The notes below the pieces were generated by a model, which was given only the letters and a program-made list of their open reading frames with translations, was not told where the DNA came from and did no database searches. This document shows, piece after piece, positions 10,601 through 21,489 of a stretch of 64,000 nt of DNA; the stretch's first letter is position 1; the number at the start of each line of letters is the position of its first letter. The translations under genes were made by a program, and so were the position numbers. The stretch comes from Pseudoips prasinana. Lineage: Eukaryota; Arthropoda; Insecta; Lepidoptera; Nolidae. The stretch spans positions 10,799,201 to 10,863,200 of the forward strand of contig OX621257.1 of the NCBI GenBank assembly GCA_951640165.1, in the 5' to 3' direction.

Positions 10601-11508
10601 ATTACTTATCGAAATGAAATTACAAACTTAGTTAGAATTTATAAAGAAAAGTTGTAATCGGTTGTATGTTATTTTTAAACATCTTACGTCTTTTTGTTGA
10701 TTCTTAAAAAGTCAGTGTCTTTCCCCTTCTTTACCCGTGCGAGTTGCTTTCCTGTTTAATTATATTTTTGCTATGTGCAAAACAAAATACTAGTCAAATT
10801 AAACTTAATTACAAAACAAGAAATTAATGTAACGAAACAGGACGCTCACAATTTCTTTGCTCTGTTCTAGTTGCCAAATGGCCAACTTACCGTTTTCCTT
10901 AAATTGAGCTCTGTATACTTAAAAATAGGAATCAGAGTTCAGTAATTATTCTACTAAAAATGAATTGTAAAAATGCCTTTCTGATAAGTGATAATGGAGA
11001 TCCTTAAACACCAATAGCTTGAAATATGTTTACAAATTGAAATGAATATAGCTTTCTGATGTTCCTTGTAAATGGGCTTTGATAAGTGTCGATACTTGAA
11101 ATAGGGTATTGAATAACGGTTTGGTTACTTAATGATGTAATTAGATAGATTGATTACAATTTTTGAATCAAATAAGCATGGATGTTCTTTCGTTATTATC
11201 GTAGAACAACGTACTTACGTAATAAAATAGTCCTGTAAGTCTTGTGGTTAGTGACCCTGACCCCTAAGCTGTAAGGGAGCTTTATCCTCACCGAGGACAT
11301 ATCTTTGTGTGTCACGGTTATTTCTCATTTCTGGAATTTGTGTATAATGTGTATGTATACTGTGGAATAATTATAAATGGCGAAAAGCATGTTATTGATT
11401 TGAAATATTAATGTCGTCTTAGTCCACTATTGGCTATGGTAGCCAGTCCCAACAGATATTAGCCTTTTTAAATATAACATTAATAATGTTTTCTGTATTC
11501 AAAGGTAA
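10601..11508. other. Spacer with one possible decayed SINE
   Basis: No gene. At about 11233-11345 the words TGTGGTTAGTGACCCTGACC and TTTGTGTGTCACGG suggest a decayed tRNA-derived SINE, at low confidence. The rest is AT-rich. Confidence 0.35.
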
Positions 11509-11737
11509 TAATAATAAATAATGTCCTCCTAGCCGAGATCCGGCCAAGGCGGCCAGTTTTAAAGGACACTAGCCATCTGCGCGGGATATTATAGTGCTCA
11601 AGTGTGTGCGCGCAAACACAGAAGCACTTTCTATTCCATCACTCTTATGATCCGATGGAACGACTAGCGACACGACCGGAAAGAGGTCAGGTACAGGACC
11701 GACGGCTTTATGTGCTCTCCGAGGCACGGGGGTATAA
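11509..11737 (-). mobile_element. SINE-D with intact target duplication
   Basis: The 13-base sequence TATTCAAAGGTAA occurs on both sides (11496-11508 and 11738-11750). On the minus strand the body contains CGTCGGTCCTGTACCTGAC and GGAGGACATTATTTATT-type tail sequence. It matches the plus-strand copy at 28495-28775. Perfect flanking duplications indicate a young insertion. Confidence 0.75.
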
Positions 11738-11899
11738 TATTCAAAGGTAACGTGCCATGCGAGAGCCTAAGGTACAGGAAAAAAGGGCGTCACCTTGCTT
11801 AAATAGTTTAGATAGAGCCTTAGCCAGCCATACAAGGTTGTACAATTAATATCAGAGAAGAATTTAAGATTGCTTACAAACGAGCAAGTTGGTCACCAC

Positions 11900-12345
11900 T
11901 CGCGACTCCAGAGGGGCTGCAACTGATGGGTAGCACCTAAATCCTCCGGACGAATGTTAGCAAGGGAATCGTAAATTTGACCTGGGGCTCTACCGGCTTC
12001 GACGCCGTACATCGATTTCTTAAACGTCGTTCAAATAAATAAAGGTTAAAAATCACTTAATCAATCGTTAAATCGGCTTCCATGAGCACATGTGACGTCA
12101 TATATGGTCCGGAATCGATTGTCAACGTTGAAGCCGATTTAACAATTGATTAAGTCATTTTTAACCTTTATTTATTTCAACGCCATTTAAGAAATCGATG
12201 TTCGGTGACTTAGCCGGTAGAGCCCCTGCTAGTGTGTATCTTTCATAGTTTAACGCATTGCACTTACCCAGGGTTGGTTGCTGGTTTGAGACCCGCCGGA
12301 CGATTATATTTATGATTTCCCATTTTTGAGATAGTAATAATGTTA
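11900..12345 (+). repeat. Repeat E, interrupted by a MITE
   Basis: The flanks GTTAGCAAGGGAATCGTAAA (left) and TTTATGATTTCCCATTTTTG (right) form one repeat that is seen uninterrupted on the minus strand at 29100-29255. The Harbinger-like MITE 11985-12225 sits inside. Repeat E has no coding part; its class is unknown. Confidence 0.65.
11985..12225. mobile_element. 241-bp MITE, Harbinger-like
   Basis: Terminal inverted repeats start GGGCTCTACCGGCT and match over about 95 bases. It is flanked by CTG on both sides (11982-11984, 12226-12228). The uninterrupted repeat E at 29211-29213 has a single CAG (CTG on the minus strand) at that point. A 3-base duplication and GGG ends fit PIF/Harbinger-type elements; the assignment is inferred. 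Non-coding. Confidence 0.78.
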
Positions 12346-12357
12346 TCTATGGATACG

Positions 12358-12485
12358 GTCATCATCATCATCTTATCAGCCAAAAGACGTCCACTGCTGG
12401 ACAAAGGCCTCCCCCAAAGATCTCCACACCACAATTGCCGGTTTTGCGCTATCCGCATCCAGCGATTTCCAGATGGATACATTGT
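12358..12485 (-). mobile_element. RTE-type LINE 3' end
   Basis: The minus strand gives WRSLGEAFVQQWTSFG followed by an (ATG)n-like tail, the same family as 2897-3063. Truncated. Confidence 0.7.
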
Positions 12486-13379
12486 AATAACAAAATTCAT
12501 GCGTGTGTAAAAATTCCTCGATAATATATTTATAGAGTTGATTTAACGTAATATACAACTTATGAAAACTGTAGGTATATGGAAACACAAAGGATTGGTA
12601 GAAATACTTGCGCTCTTATTTTCTTACGTTGACAACAAGAAAAGTGTTCTTCGGATGTTCCAACCATTTAAAGTTTAAACAGTTTTGCTCCGTGAAGATG
12701 TCAGCACTTTCTATATTTTTGTATGAAACTTAAACAATTTCTTGGTACAACATAGTCTTGACAGGCAATTTCATTTTAGGGTCCTGGGTAGTTCAATGTA
12801 ACAGTTATGACTTTTGGTATTTAACGTAGTGTTTACAGAATGAGCTTTAAATTATTTTTACGTAAGAGGCTTCCAGACTGCCAAGACAGAGGTCGTGCGT
12901 TCGATTCTCACCCGATGCATTAAATATATTTCATGCAATTAACGCAATTATAAAACTGTTGCGGGTTGTGTGTGTGGACGAGAAAATGATGTAGGCTGAT
13001 TTTAGGTTTCAATTGATGTATTGAAATAGCGAGGTTTTACAATTGTTTTTTTTTATTTTTTACGGAATTATACAGTACTAACGGCGGACAGATGTCTAAG
13101 TTGAATGAGACCCGCCACGCGCACAAAACTTAGAAAGATATAAAAAAATATGTCGTGATATTATTTCACTGCGATTGGTCCGCTATGACGTGATACTTTT
13201 CTATGATTGGTGGACATCCAATGCGCGGGATGCTAAGCTCCACAGCGCCATCTAGGTTAAGATGCTGTTTTAGTTGTCAGTCGCCTTAACAAAACTTTCG
13301 GAACTATTTTTGTTTATTGTCTGAGAAAAAAGACTTTGATTAAAGCTAGATCAAAACAAACATGTTAAGTACGTGGCGG
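12486..13379. other. No recognisable gene
   Basis: AT-rich spacer. A B-box-like GCGTTCGATTCTCACC near 12897 may be the remains of a SINE. A T-rich tract lies near 13045. Nothing else is identified. Confidence 0.35.
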
Positions 13380-13680
13380 GCCGGTTGGCGTGGTTGGTAG
13401 ATGCTTGTCTTTCCCGCCGCAGGTTGTGGCTTCGATTCCCACCCAGGACAGATATTGGGTTGCATAAATATGTCTATTTATCCCGAGTCTGGGTAAAATC
13501 TTCTATATAAGTATGTATTTACAGAAGAAAAGTAGTATATGTAGCATATCAGTTATCTGGTTTCCATAGTTTGTACTACGGCCATCTAATTCCAAATTAA
13601 GCAGAGCTTGTGCTCTGCTTAATTTGGAATTAGATGGCCGAGTGTGAATAATGTCCCAGGATATTATTATTACTAATGTT
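13380..13680 (+). mobile_element. SINE-B with an internal palindromic duplication
   Basis: The tRNA-like head shows TGGCGTGGTTGG (A box) and GGCTTCGATTCCCACC (B box). The body has TATATAAGTATGTATTTACA and the tail GATATTATTATTAC. Between 13579 and 13640 the segment with CTAATTCCAAATTAAGCAGA is present twice, in opposite orientations, as perfect 29-base arms around TTGT. Ordinary copies (46335-46620) contain it once. Confidence 0.75.
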
Positions 13681-13940
13681 TATAAAAAGAGTAAGTACTG
13701 ATATCAGTATCATTGTTGACAACATGAATTCTGAATACATTGTTCCAGTTAAATACTTAGGTATTAGTTCGAAATCAGTTTGTGGTGGCAGTATTTGACC
13801 TAAATTACTGGCTTACTAAACGGGGTCAACGTTAGACTTAGTTGTTCATAACTGTGTATAGTATTTAACAAAATTAACTACATATGGAACTTAAACTATT
13901 CATAAACTAAAGCAAGCCTCATTATTCACGTTAGTTTTCT

Positions 13941-14252
13941 ATACATATAATAAAATCGTAGGAAACTCAAAACTGTACATTGAATATTTAAAAAAAAGAA
14001 TGCTTGGGGCGTGATCTACAATCGACATCGAAGCCAAAAATATAGTTTTTAGATTTTTTGTCTGTGTGTCTGTTTGTCTGTATGTATATTCGGGCTAAAC
14101 TCAAAAAGTGCTGCATGGATTTACTTCAAATTTTGCATGAATATTACTAAGAGGTCGGGTCAACATATTATGACGCTATCACCTACGGGGGAGGAGCTAT
14201 GACAATTTATAAAATTTTACGTGGGTAAAACCGCAGGGCACAGCCAGTCAAA
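13941..14252 (+). repeat. Repeat F
   Basis: It runs from ATAATAAAATCGTAGGAAAC to GGTAAAACCGCAGGGCACAG, with CTTGGGGCGTGATCTACAAT and TGTCTGTGTGTCTGTTTGTC inside. A full inverted copy is at 29268-29585 and a truncated one at 32603-32704. It is a common type of Lepidopteran dispersed repeat without a protein. Confidence 0.65.
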
Positions 14253-14465
14253 TAAAAAAAACAACTTTAAACTATTCACGAAAGATGACTTTAACAATCA
14301 AAAATCTAGACAAAAATAAATATGCCGATCCGTTGATTGGCATATTTTTTGTCTTACTCTTGTATTATTACCTAGCTGATTTTTTTTACTCAGTTTATGC
14401 GTCATCTAAGTAAATCTAGGTATGTCTAGGCTATCTGTTACAACAAAATAAACATTTCTGCATAA

Positions 14466-14765
14466 ATTAAATCTCATCATCATCATTATAACAGCTGTAT
14501 AAAGCCTACTGCTGGGTAAAAGTCTCCTCCAAGAATAATCTTAGGCATATGCCAAAATCGCCACGCTTGGCAGACGGGTTGGCGATCGCAGTATGATGGT
14601 CGTAGTACACAGAGAGTCGCTTTTGGCCGTTCTCTGGCAAATATTCCCTCGGGACGACGGTCGCCACCTATCTCTCTCAGAGTTGAATAAGGATTTTCTG
14701 TCACTATCTCGGGACGACGGTCGCCACCACAACTCATCCCGTGGGTCTACGCCCCCCACGGGATG
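14466..14765 (-). repeat. Repeat G, with scars
   Basis: On the minus strand it ends in CAGCTGTTATAATGATGATG, an RTE-like tail, and contains the GCGATCGCCAACCCGTCTGC segment shared with 4746-4960. It carries a 39-base mariner-derived insert (14669-14707) and runs into a palindrome cluster. Confidence 0.55.
14648..14728. repeat. 39-base templated insert between duplicated flanks
   Basis: The segment 14669-14707 (TATCTCTCTCAGAGTTGAAT...) is identical to 16160-16198 inside the mariner transposase and is in the same orientation. It is bordered on each side by the same 21 bases (14648-14668 and 14708-14728, core GGGACGACGGTCGCCACC). This is what repair with copied filler DNA would leave. Confidence 0.8.
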
Positions 14766-14836
14766 AATTGTGGTGGCGTTATTCAACGAGATGGAGATTT
14801 ATGGAATCTCCATCTCGTTGAATAACGCCACCACAA
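14722..14836. repeat. Two overlapping near-perfect palindromes
   Basis: Palindrome 1: arms 14722-14745 and 14755-14778 (24 bases, one mismatch, 9-base spacer). Palindrome 2: arms 14768-14799 and 14805-14836 (32 bases, perfect, spacer TATGG). The word CGCCACCACA therefore occurs three times in alternating orientation. A large cruciform or hairpin is possible. Confidence 0.85.
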
Positions 14837-14849
14837 CTAGTTCTGTAAT

Positions 14850-15005
14850 ATTTTTAAGACACCACCCGTAATTATATATTTGGTGTCTTTACAAACATGT
14901 GGTAGTGACACAAAGCACCCATTAATGGGTCACACAAATAGTTGCCTAGTGCGGGGATCGAACCCGAAACAGGACTGCGCCAATATGGTAGCGAGGCGAC
15001 TTCCT
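14850..15005 (-). mobile_element. SINE-A-like copy
   Basis: GGGTCACACAAATAGTTGCC and GGGGATCGAACCCGAAACAG match SINE-A on the minus strand, with a divergent 3' part. Decayed. Confidence 0.6.
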
Positions 15006-15331
15006 ACTCAAATTTAAATTCATATAAAAATATCAAAAGCTTTATCAATATTGACGCAGACATCCCTTTTTCAGTGTAGGTTAGAAGTACAAGTTGGTAA
15101 TAAATTCAGAAGTGGGCAATTGTAGTACCGAGCTGTGATGAAAACGAAACAAGGTAAGTACAGTTATGCAAATTTATTAATTGAGTCGATAGCGTGGATG
15201 TGACACAAATAGTGCAAGTTTACAAAGTGCCACAATAGTTATGAAATGAACAAATGAAAATGGCGGATGAGAAATGGATTTTTTTTTTCAAAATAAGAAG
15301 GATATTGAAAAGAGTAAAAGGAGGTACATAC
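15006..15331. other. No recognisable feature
   Basis: Spacer between a SINE and the mariner. Short frames only. Confidence 0.35.
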
Positions 15332-16594
15332 TACTCTGTCAAGAAAGTACCGGGAAAAGATCAATAATATACAAAATGTTTGTTATTCATCCAAATTTAT
15401 TTTATCACCTTCAAAGTATGCTCCTTCAGAAATGATACACTTACGCCAACGAATAATCCATTCATCAAAATATTTTTAAACGCTGCTTTCGGAATTGACT
15501 TCAGTTCTCGCCGCGAATTCTCCTTTATGTCTTCTACCGATTGAAAATGGGTACCACGAAGTGGTAATTTGAGTTTAGGAAAAAGAAAGAAGTCAGCTGG
15601 AGCCATATCTGGTGAATATGGTGGTTGCTGGATGGTATTTGTTGAGTGTTTGGTCAAAAATTCGTTCCCTATGATGGCCTTGTGCGAAGGCGCATTATCG
15701 TGGTGCAAAATCCAAGAATTTTCTTTCCACAAATCTGGCCGTTTTCGTCGAATTTGCTCTCTTAAACGATGCATAACGCTCAAATAATATTTTTTATTTA
15801 CCGTTCGACCTTCCGGTAAGAATTCAGTCAAAGAAAACAGTCAACATGACTTTGACTTTTGATCGACTTTGGCGTGGTTTTTTCGGTTTCGGTTCAGTTG
15901 GAAGGCGCCACTCCGAAGCTTGTTGACTAGTTTTCATGTCAAACTCGTAAACCCACGTCTCGTCACCAGTAACAATGCGTTTCATGAATGTTGGGTCGGA
16001 ATTGACTCGTTCTACCATGTCCTCAGCGACTTTTATGCGATTGAGTTTTTGGAGAAAATTTAGATTTATTGGGACTAGCCGAGCGGCAACATGTTTCATA
16101 CCCAAATGATTAGTTAAAATGGTACAAATCGACTCGTGAGATACAGAAAATTCGGCGGCTATCTCTCTCAGAGTTGAATAAGGATTTTCTGTCACTATTT
16201 CCTTCACTTTTGCGATGTTAACTTCAGTTGCAGACGCTGATGGCCTACCAGAGCGAGGAAAATCTTTCATCACATCTCGACCACTTTTGAACGCTTTGAA
16301 CCACTCATAAGCACAAGTTTTTGATAAAGTCGATTCACCGTAAGTCCGTAAGTCTTCAAAATTTAAGACAAACTCTTTGTTCGATTTTTTTGTCCATTAT
16401 GAAATTCGCAATACACACTATATATGATATTACTAAAACCAGCACTGTATTTAATATAAATAACAGATGCAACTCAAACTCCGCGCCAAAATGGAAAACA
16501 GTTGTGCCAATCTAACAACAACACAAAAAACAAAAATTTTAATTTGGAACCATAAACAAAGCATCCATTCCCGATACTTTTTTGTTTGAATGTA
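15332..16594 (-). mobile_element. Mariner element, decayed
   Basis: The ends are degenerate inverted repeats: CAAGAAAGTACCGGGAA at the left (from 15340) and its imperfect complement TTCCCGATACTTTTTTG at the right (16568-16584, two mismatches in 17). TA lies just outside at both ends. The length of about 1.25 kb is normal for mariner. The transposase inside is broken (next entry), so the copy cannot move by itself. Confidence 0.75.
15397..16390 (-). pseudogene. Mariner transposase, frameshifted
   Basis: This is a DD34D cut-and-paste transposase. Segment 16273-15824 holds the second helix-turn-helix (VTENPYSTLREIAAEFSVSH) and the first catalytic Asp in VTGDETWVYEFD. Segment 15831-15397 holds the second Asp in HHDNAPSH and the third in SPDMAPADFFLFP, with 34 residues between them. 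Breaks: a frame change near 16350-16390 with about 30 N-terminal residues lost, a frame change at 15824-15831, and one near 15475 in an A/T run, after which the C-terminus continues in another frame. The catalytic residues are conserved, so decay is moderate. It is a different mariner lineage from the pair at 25.8 and 30.0 kb. Confidence 0.85.
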
Positions 16595-16776
16595 TATTAC
16601 TACAAAACTTTTGTAACGCAACTGATATATTTCTCTCTCTCTCTCAATTAAAAATAGTATCTCTAATCTGATTACCATAATTTATGGATTAATCTGTTGC
16701 TAACTCACCCCAACTTGCTATTTTATAATTTCTCACTTAGTTAAAACCACCAAACTTTTAACACACACTTTAAAAT

Positions 16777-17538
16777 ATGGATGGCCAATTTGAGAAGAGT
16801 TTTGAGGCATTTGAGAAGTTGATGAACACCCGCATGCAGTCTCATGAAGAAAAACTCCAGAATGCCTTGACTAGCACCGGACCATCTGTATCTGCAGACT
16901 TAGGCACCCTGACATCAGAGTTCATGGAATTCAAGACCTTCTTCCTGAATACAATTAAACATTTCAAGGAACAACTGCACCTCCTTTCTCTGGGCTTGGA
17001 CCGTCACGAAACAGTTATGAGAAGAAAGATCCTTCTACTACATGGGGTACCAGAAAATCATGATGAGAAGTTAACTTGCACCACCATGAATGTGTTAACC
17101 AACCATATGCAGTTGACTGACATTGAAGCCAATAACATTGAGGTCTGTCATCGTTTGGGCAATGCCTCAAAGAAACCTCGTCCCATACTCATCCGGTTTC
17201 GTAGCATGGAGCATCGACATCTTGTATGGGATAGTAAAACTACTCTTAAGGGCAGCGGCTACACTATATCAGAGTTTTTAACTCAGACCAGACATCAAGT
17301 TTTCACAGCCGCACGCAGACATTTCCAGATGAAGAACGTTTGGTCATCTTCTGGTTATATATTTATTCTGACACCGGGAAATTCGCGTCGGAAGATCGAA
17401 ACAATGAGAGAACTCGAAGCTTTGATTTCGCAGTTTCCCTTGAATGTGACACCCCCTTTGGTCACAGAACAGCCAGCTCCTCCTGCATCTACCGAAGCAG
17501 CCAAAGGTACCAAAGCCCGTAGAACTCGAAAACAATAG
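16777..17538 (+). CDS. LINE-1 ORF1 RNA-binding protein
   Basis: 253 residues, ATG start, complete. The first 90 residues are helical and Glu/Lys-rich (FEKSFEAFEKLMNTRM), a likely oligomerisation part. Residues about 95-150 look like an RRM-type core (KILLLHGVPENHDE, then NNIEVCHRLGNASKKPRPIL). Residues about 150-205 form a C-terminal RNA-binding domain ending in VWSSSGYIFILTP. The tail is basic (KGTKARRTRKQ). Such proteins coat the LINE RNA in the cytoplasm. The layout is shared with ORF1 of LINE-3 and LINE-4. No lesion is seen. Function is inferred from family layout. Confidence 0.75.
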   Translation: MDGQFEKSFEAFEKLMNTRMQSHEEKLQNALTSTGPSVSADLGTLTSEFMEFKTFFLNTIKHFKEQLHLLSLGLDRHETVMRRKILLLHGVPENHDEKLTCTTMNVLTNHMQLTDIEANNIEVCHRLGNASKKPRPILIRFRSMEHRHLVWDSKTTLKGSGYTISEFLTQTRHQVFTAARRHFQMKNVWSSSGYIFILTPGNSRRKIETMRELEALISQFPLNVTPPLVTEQPAPPASTEAAKGTKARRTRKQ

Positions 17539-18163
17539 TGATAGTTGTCTCATCAAAACTTGGAACATTCGTATTACTCTCTGCTCTCCTGTATTTCGTC
17601 GCATTATACGAATATGGCACTTTTTACAGCGTTGTAGGTATGTAAACTTATCCCTTCTTGTATATTTGCAATTACCCTTTTATTTATTTTGCTTCTATTC
17701 CAATTATTTATAATATCAAACGAAGGCACTCAGTGTAAACATCAAATATTTGACAGATTATCGACATCTGTCAAATATATTTCATACTGACATCTGCGTT
17801 TCGTTGTTCATAATTCTTCAAATTAAGTATCCGAATAAAAAGTGTCATATTATGCGTATCATGTTTAAGTTTTGTTTGCTATTGTTATATTTTTTTAATT
17901 TGTTGATATATTTCGGTATTATATTGTTACATATTGTGTTTAAGTTATGTGCCATGTGCATGCAGAGAGTTTGTTACCTCTATGATTGTAAGTTTGTTTA
18001 ACAATAAGTAGTAGTATTAGTAAATTATCCACCAGTTAAACTAAAAATAAGTTATTTCTTCTATTTTACCAGCGAGTGGGTGAGTTTAGTGACGTATTTA
18101 TATTTTTATTTTAGTTTTAATTATTTTATTTACATTATATAATTATATGTATATTTGTATTTG

Positions 18164-21109
18164 ATGGATGAAATTATTAATTTCGATGATAGTTTTTTTT
18201 CCTGTCACTCGTCTTCAGACAGTTTCTACAGTGCAGATAGTGACCATTCTGATGTACTGACACTGCATGATCAGTTGTCCTCTGTTCTATCCGATTACAG
18301 TAAAAATCTCAACGTCGCTCATATCAATGCGCAGAGTGTTCCCGGTCATTATTCTGAACTTCTAGCGTCTTTTAGCAGTTCCCCTATTGATGCTCTATTA
18401 ATTTCTGAAACCTTTATGAAACCATCTATTCAATCTGTGTTCGTGGCACTCCCAGGGTACGTTTTAATTCGAAACGACAGAACTGAGAAAGGTTGTGGTG
18501 GTGTCGCTATATATCTTCGAGCTGATATTCCATACAGAATTATCAGCACTTCCCCTTCACAATATACTGGATCTGCTGATCATTTATTCTTGGAAATCAT
18601 TTTCCATCATACCAAGATGCTACTTGGAGTATACTACAGCCCCAACCTACGAGTTGACTACTTTGACTCTCTCGACTCCCTGCTTAACAACCTGTGCCCT
18701 AATTACGATCACGTGGTCCTAATGGGCGATTTTAATACATGCCTGGTCAAAAATGATCATCGATCACTTAAGCTACTTTCACTTCTGTCTTCTATTAACC
18801 TTCATATTCTACCACTCAAGGAAACTCACTATGCCCCTAATAGCACTCCATCCCTTTTGGATCTCATGATTGTTTCTTCTGCTGACCGTGTCGCGACTCA
18901 CGGTCAACTAGCTGCCTCTTTCTCCTATCATGACTTGATCTATCTATCTTTTAAAATTCGTTGCCCTAAACGTAAACTTCATTTCCTTTCTCTTCGCAAT
19001 TTCAAAGGTATTGACTTGGAGGCATTACAGCGGGATGCCAATAGCATTGATTGGAGTAACGTCTATGATGCTCCTAACATTGACGATAAGGTGGATGCAT
19101 TCAACACTAATATCCAAATTTTATATGATCAACATGCCCCTAAACGGCGAGTTAGGATTAAACACAACCCTGCCCCATGGATCAATGATTCTATAAAAGA
19201 CTCAATGGCTCGTAGGGATAAAGCCAAGAAAAGATACAAGCGGAGTCCTTCGGAGGCTAACTTAGCCCGGTATAAATCTTTGCGTAATGCTTGCAATCGT
19301 CTGTGTCGTGATGCTAAGAAGCGCCATTTCTACAAGTCTCTCGATAATCGGGATTCTTCCGCTGTGTGGAAATTTCTCAAATCGAATGGTATAGGCAAAT
19401 CTCCCTCTCAGGCTTGTAAAAACGTAGATTTAAATGCTCTTAACGCACATTTTTCTGCTGCCCCTGTCACTCTTAATACTCTTGTCAAATCTAATACTTT
19501 AGTAAAACTTTCACAGGCCCGGACTTCATATGACCCTTCCTTCAATTTTACCCCTGTTACTGAGATGGATGTCAAAAAATCACTTCTTAACATTTCTTCA
19601 ACTTCTGCTGGACATGACAACTTGTGCTCCAAAATGATTAAACCTGTCCTTTCTACTGTACTCCCTATTCTTACGCACCTGTTCAATTATTCCTTACTCT
19701 CTTCCCATTTTCTCACTACCTGGTAACAAGCACATATCATCCCGTTGCCTAAAGTCTCTGATCCATCAACACTATCCCAATACCGTCCCATCTCTATACT
19801 CCCTTTCCTTTCTAAAGTTTTGGAGCATATTGTCCATAGCCAGCTGTCTGCCTTTCTTTCTAGCAACCGTATCCTTAGCTCTTCTCAATCTGGTTTTCGG
19901 TCTGGCCACAGCACGGTAACTGCTCTTGTTAAAGTCACCGATGACATTCGTTGGGCCATGGAAAATAAATTCTTAACTGTCCTTATACTCCTTGACTTTA
20001 GTACTGCATTCAATTCTGTCGATTTTGACATCCTTCTCGGTATTCTCTCTTCACTCAACGTTTCTCCTTCCGCCTTAACCTGGTTTGACTCTTATCTTCG
20101 GGGTCGCGCGCAATGTGTACGCCTTGATGAGTCCTTCTCTGATTGGTGTGAGCTCAGTGCGGGTATGCCTCAGGGTGGCGTTCTTTCTCCTTTATTATTC
20201 TCCATTTTCATCAACTCTGTTACCAGAGGCATCTCCTCAAACTTCCATCTCTACGCAGACGATTTGCAACTATATCGGTCGTTTAATCGTGAGGATGCTG
20301 ATGCTGCCATTGCTGTCATGAATCATGATCTGGGACTAATCAGTTGTTGGGCTAGGTCTCACGGACTTCTATTAAATCCTGCGAAGTCCCAGGCCATTAT
20401 CATAGGCAGTAGGAATATGCGCAGCGGGATTAATCTTTCGTCTTTTCCAACAGTTAATCTTGATGGTATTCCTATAATTTATTCAGACACAGTAAAAAAC
20501 CTCGGACTTACTATGGCTAATGACCTGTCTTGGAAAGCTTATGTCGCTGATGTCAGCCAAAAAGTGCACTATACATTCCATTCGCTGAAATGCCTCCAAA
20601 ACTTTTTACCTTTGAAAACTAAAATCTCACTAGCCCAAACCCTGATACAGCCCATCATAGACTACGCTGATACCTGCTACCCAGACGCTACCGAAGAGCT
20701 TCTAAATAAACTTGAGCGTCAACAAAATCTATGCATTCGGTTTATATATGGACTGAAAAAGTTCGACCATGTTTCCAAGTTCCGGAAAGACCTCAAGTGG
20801 CTTCCTATTCGATTTCGTAGGAACACTCGCATATTGTGCCTCCTTTTCACTATCCTTCACAATCCTCTGTCCCCCTCCTATCTGCGAGAGCGGTTTTCCT
20901 TTAAATATCCAAGTGATGCTCTGTGTAGATCTCATCTGAAATCCGTCCTAAAACTTCCCATCCATAAAACAGATTTTTATTCCTATTCCTTTACTGTTCA
21001 TGCAGTCAGATTGTGGAACTCTCTTCCGCCAAATATACAAAACTGCAAAACTATTGACACTTTTAAAAGACTAGTGAAAAATCACTATCTTTCTATTTCA
21101 TCCTCATAG
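18164..21109 (+). pseudogene. LINE-1 ORF2 endonuclease/reverse transcriptase with one stop
   Basis: One frame runs from ATG 18164 (an in-frame TTG precedes it) to 21109, interrupted only by TAA at 19724-19726, about codon 521. The N-terminal AP-type endonuclease shows AHINAQS, LISETFMK, GDFNT and LDLMIVSS. The reverse transcriptase follows the stop with YRPISILPFLSKVLE, LLDFSTAFNSVD, GMPQGGVLSPLLF and LYADD (about codon 697). It nicks the target and copies the LINE RNA. The stop lies between the two domains, in the sequence TTW-stop-QAHIIPLPK, so a single base change would explain it. Otherwise well preserved. It could be a recent allele-specific lesion. Confidence 0.88.
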
Positions 21110-21255
21110 AATGTATTATTAGTATTTAGTTTATTGTTAAGTCTAAATTGGATATAATATTTATATGTATTTAAGTATGTATGCAATTATTAGTATGTAT
21201 GTGTATTATAGACCTACACACATCATTATGGCTTTGTAAAATTTTTCCTGTCGCG

Positions 21256-21293
21256 GGTCTGCTGGAAGAAATTTCTTGGAAATAAGCAGCACC
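21256..21293 (+). promoter_or_regulatory. LINE-1 3' UTR hairpin
   Basis: Outer stem CTGCT/AGCAG, bulge GGAAGA, inner stem ATTTC/GAAAT with loop TTG, then ATAAG. It is a likely recognition site for the reverse transcriptase. The same architecture with different stem bases occurs at 9219-9257, and near-identical sequence at 29788-29825 (minus). Confidence 0.6.
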
Positions 21294-21489
21294 TTTGTAC
21301 TAATCATTTCTTCGCACTTTTATCTATTTACTGTATGTTTTGTGTGTACAAGAATTAATAAATAAATAAAATAAATAAATATTTTTGGACCGTTTTATTT
21401 GGCGTTTTAATTGTTATCTGGAATTACGAAACCTGTATTTATTATTTAAAAATAATACTCGTAGCTTAGGAACTTGTTATTATTAAAAA

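Larger units (their letters stand above)
16595..21385 (+). mobile_element. LINE-1: near-full-length non-LTR retrotransposon (CR1/L2-like)
   Basis: Two-ORF LINE with a 5' leader, ORF1 (16777-17538), a 0.6 kb inter-ORF region, ORF2 (18164-21109, one stop), a 3' UTR with a hairpin at 21256-21293, and an (AATA)n tail at about 21356-21382. The reverse transcriptase motifs and the short-repeat tail fit the CR1/L2/Jockey superfamily; the exact clade is unresolved. The 5' boundary is not proven. A 3' UTR fragment of the same family is at 29699-29990 on the minus strand. Confidence 0.8.
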
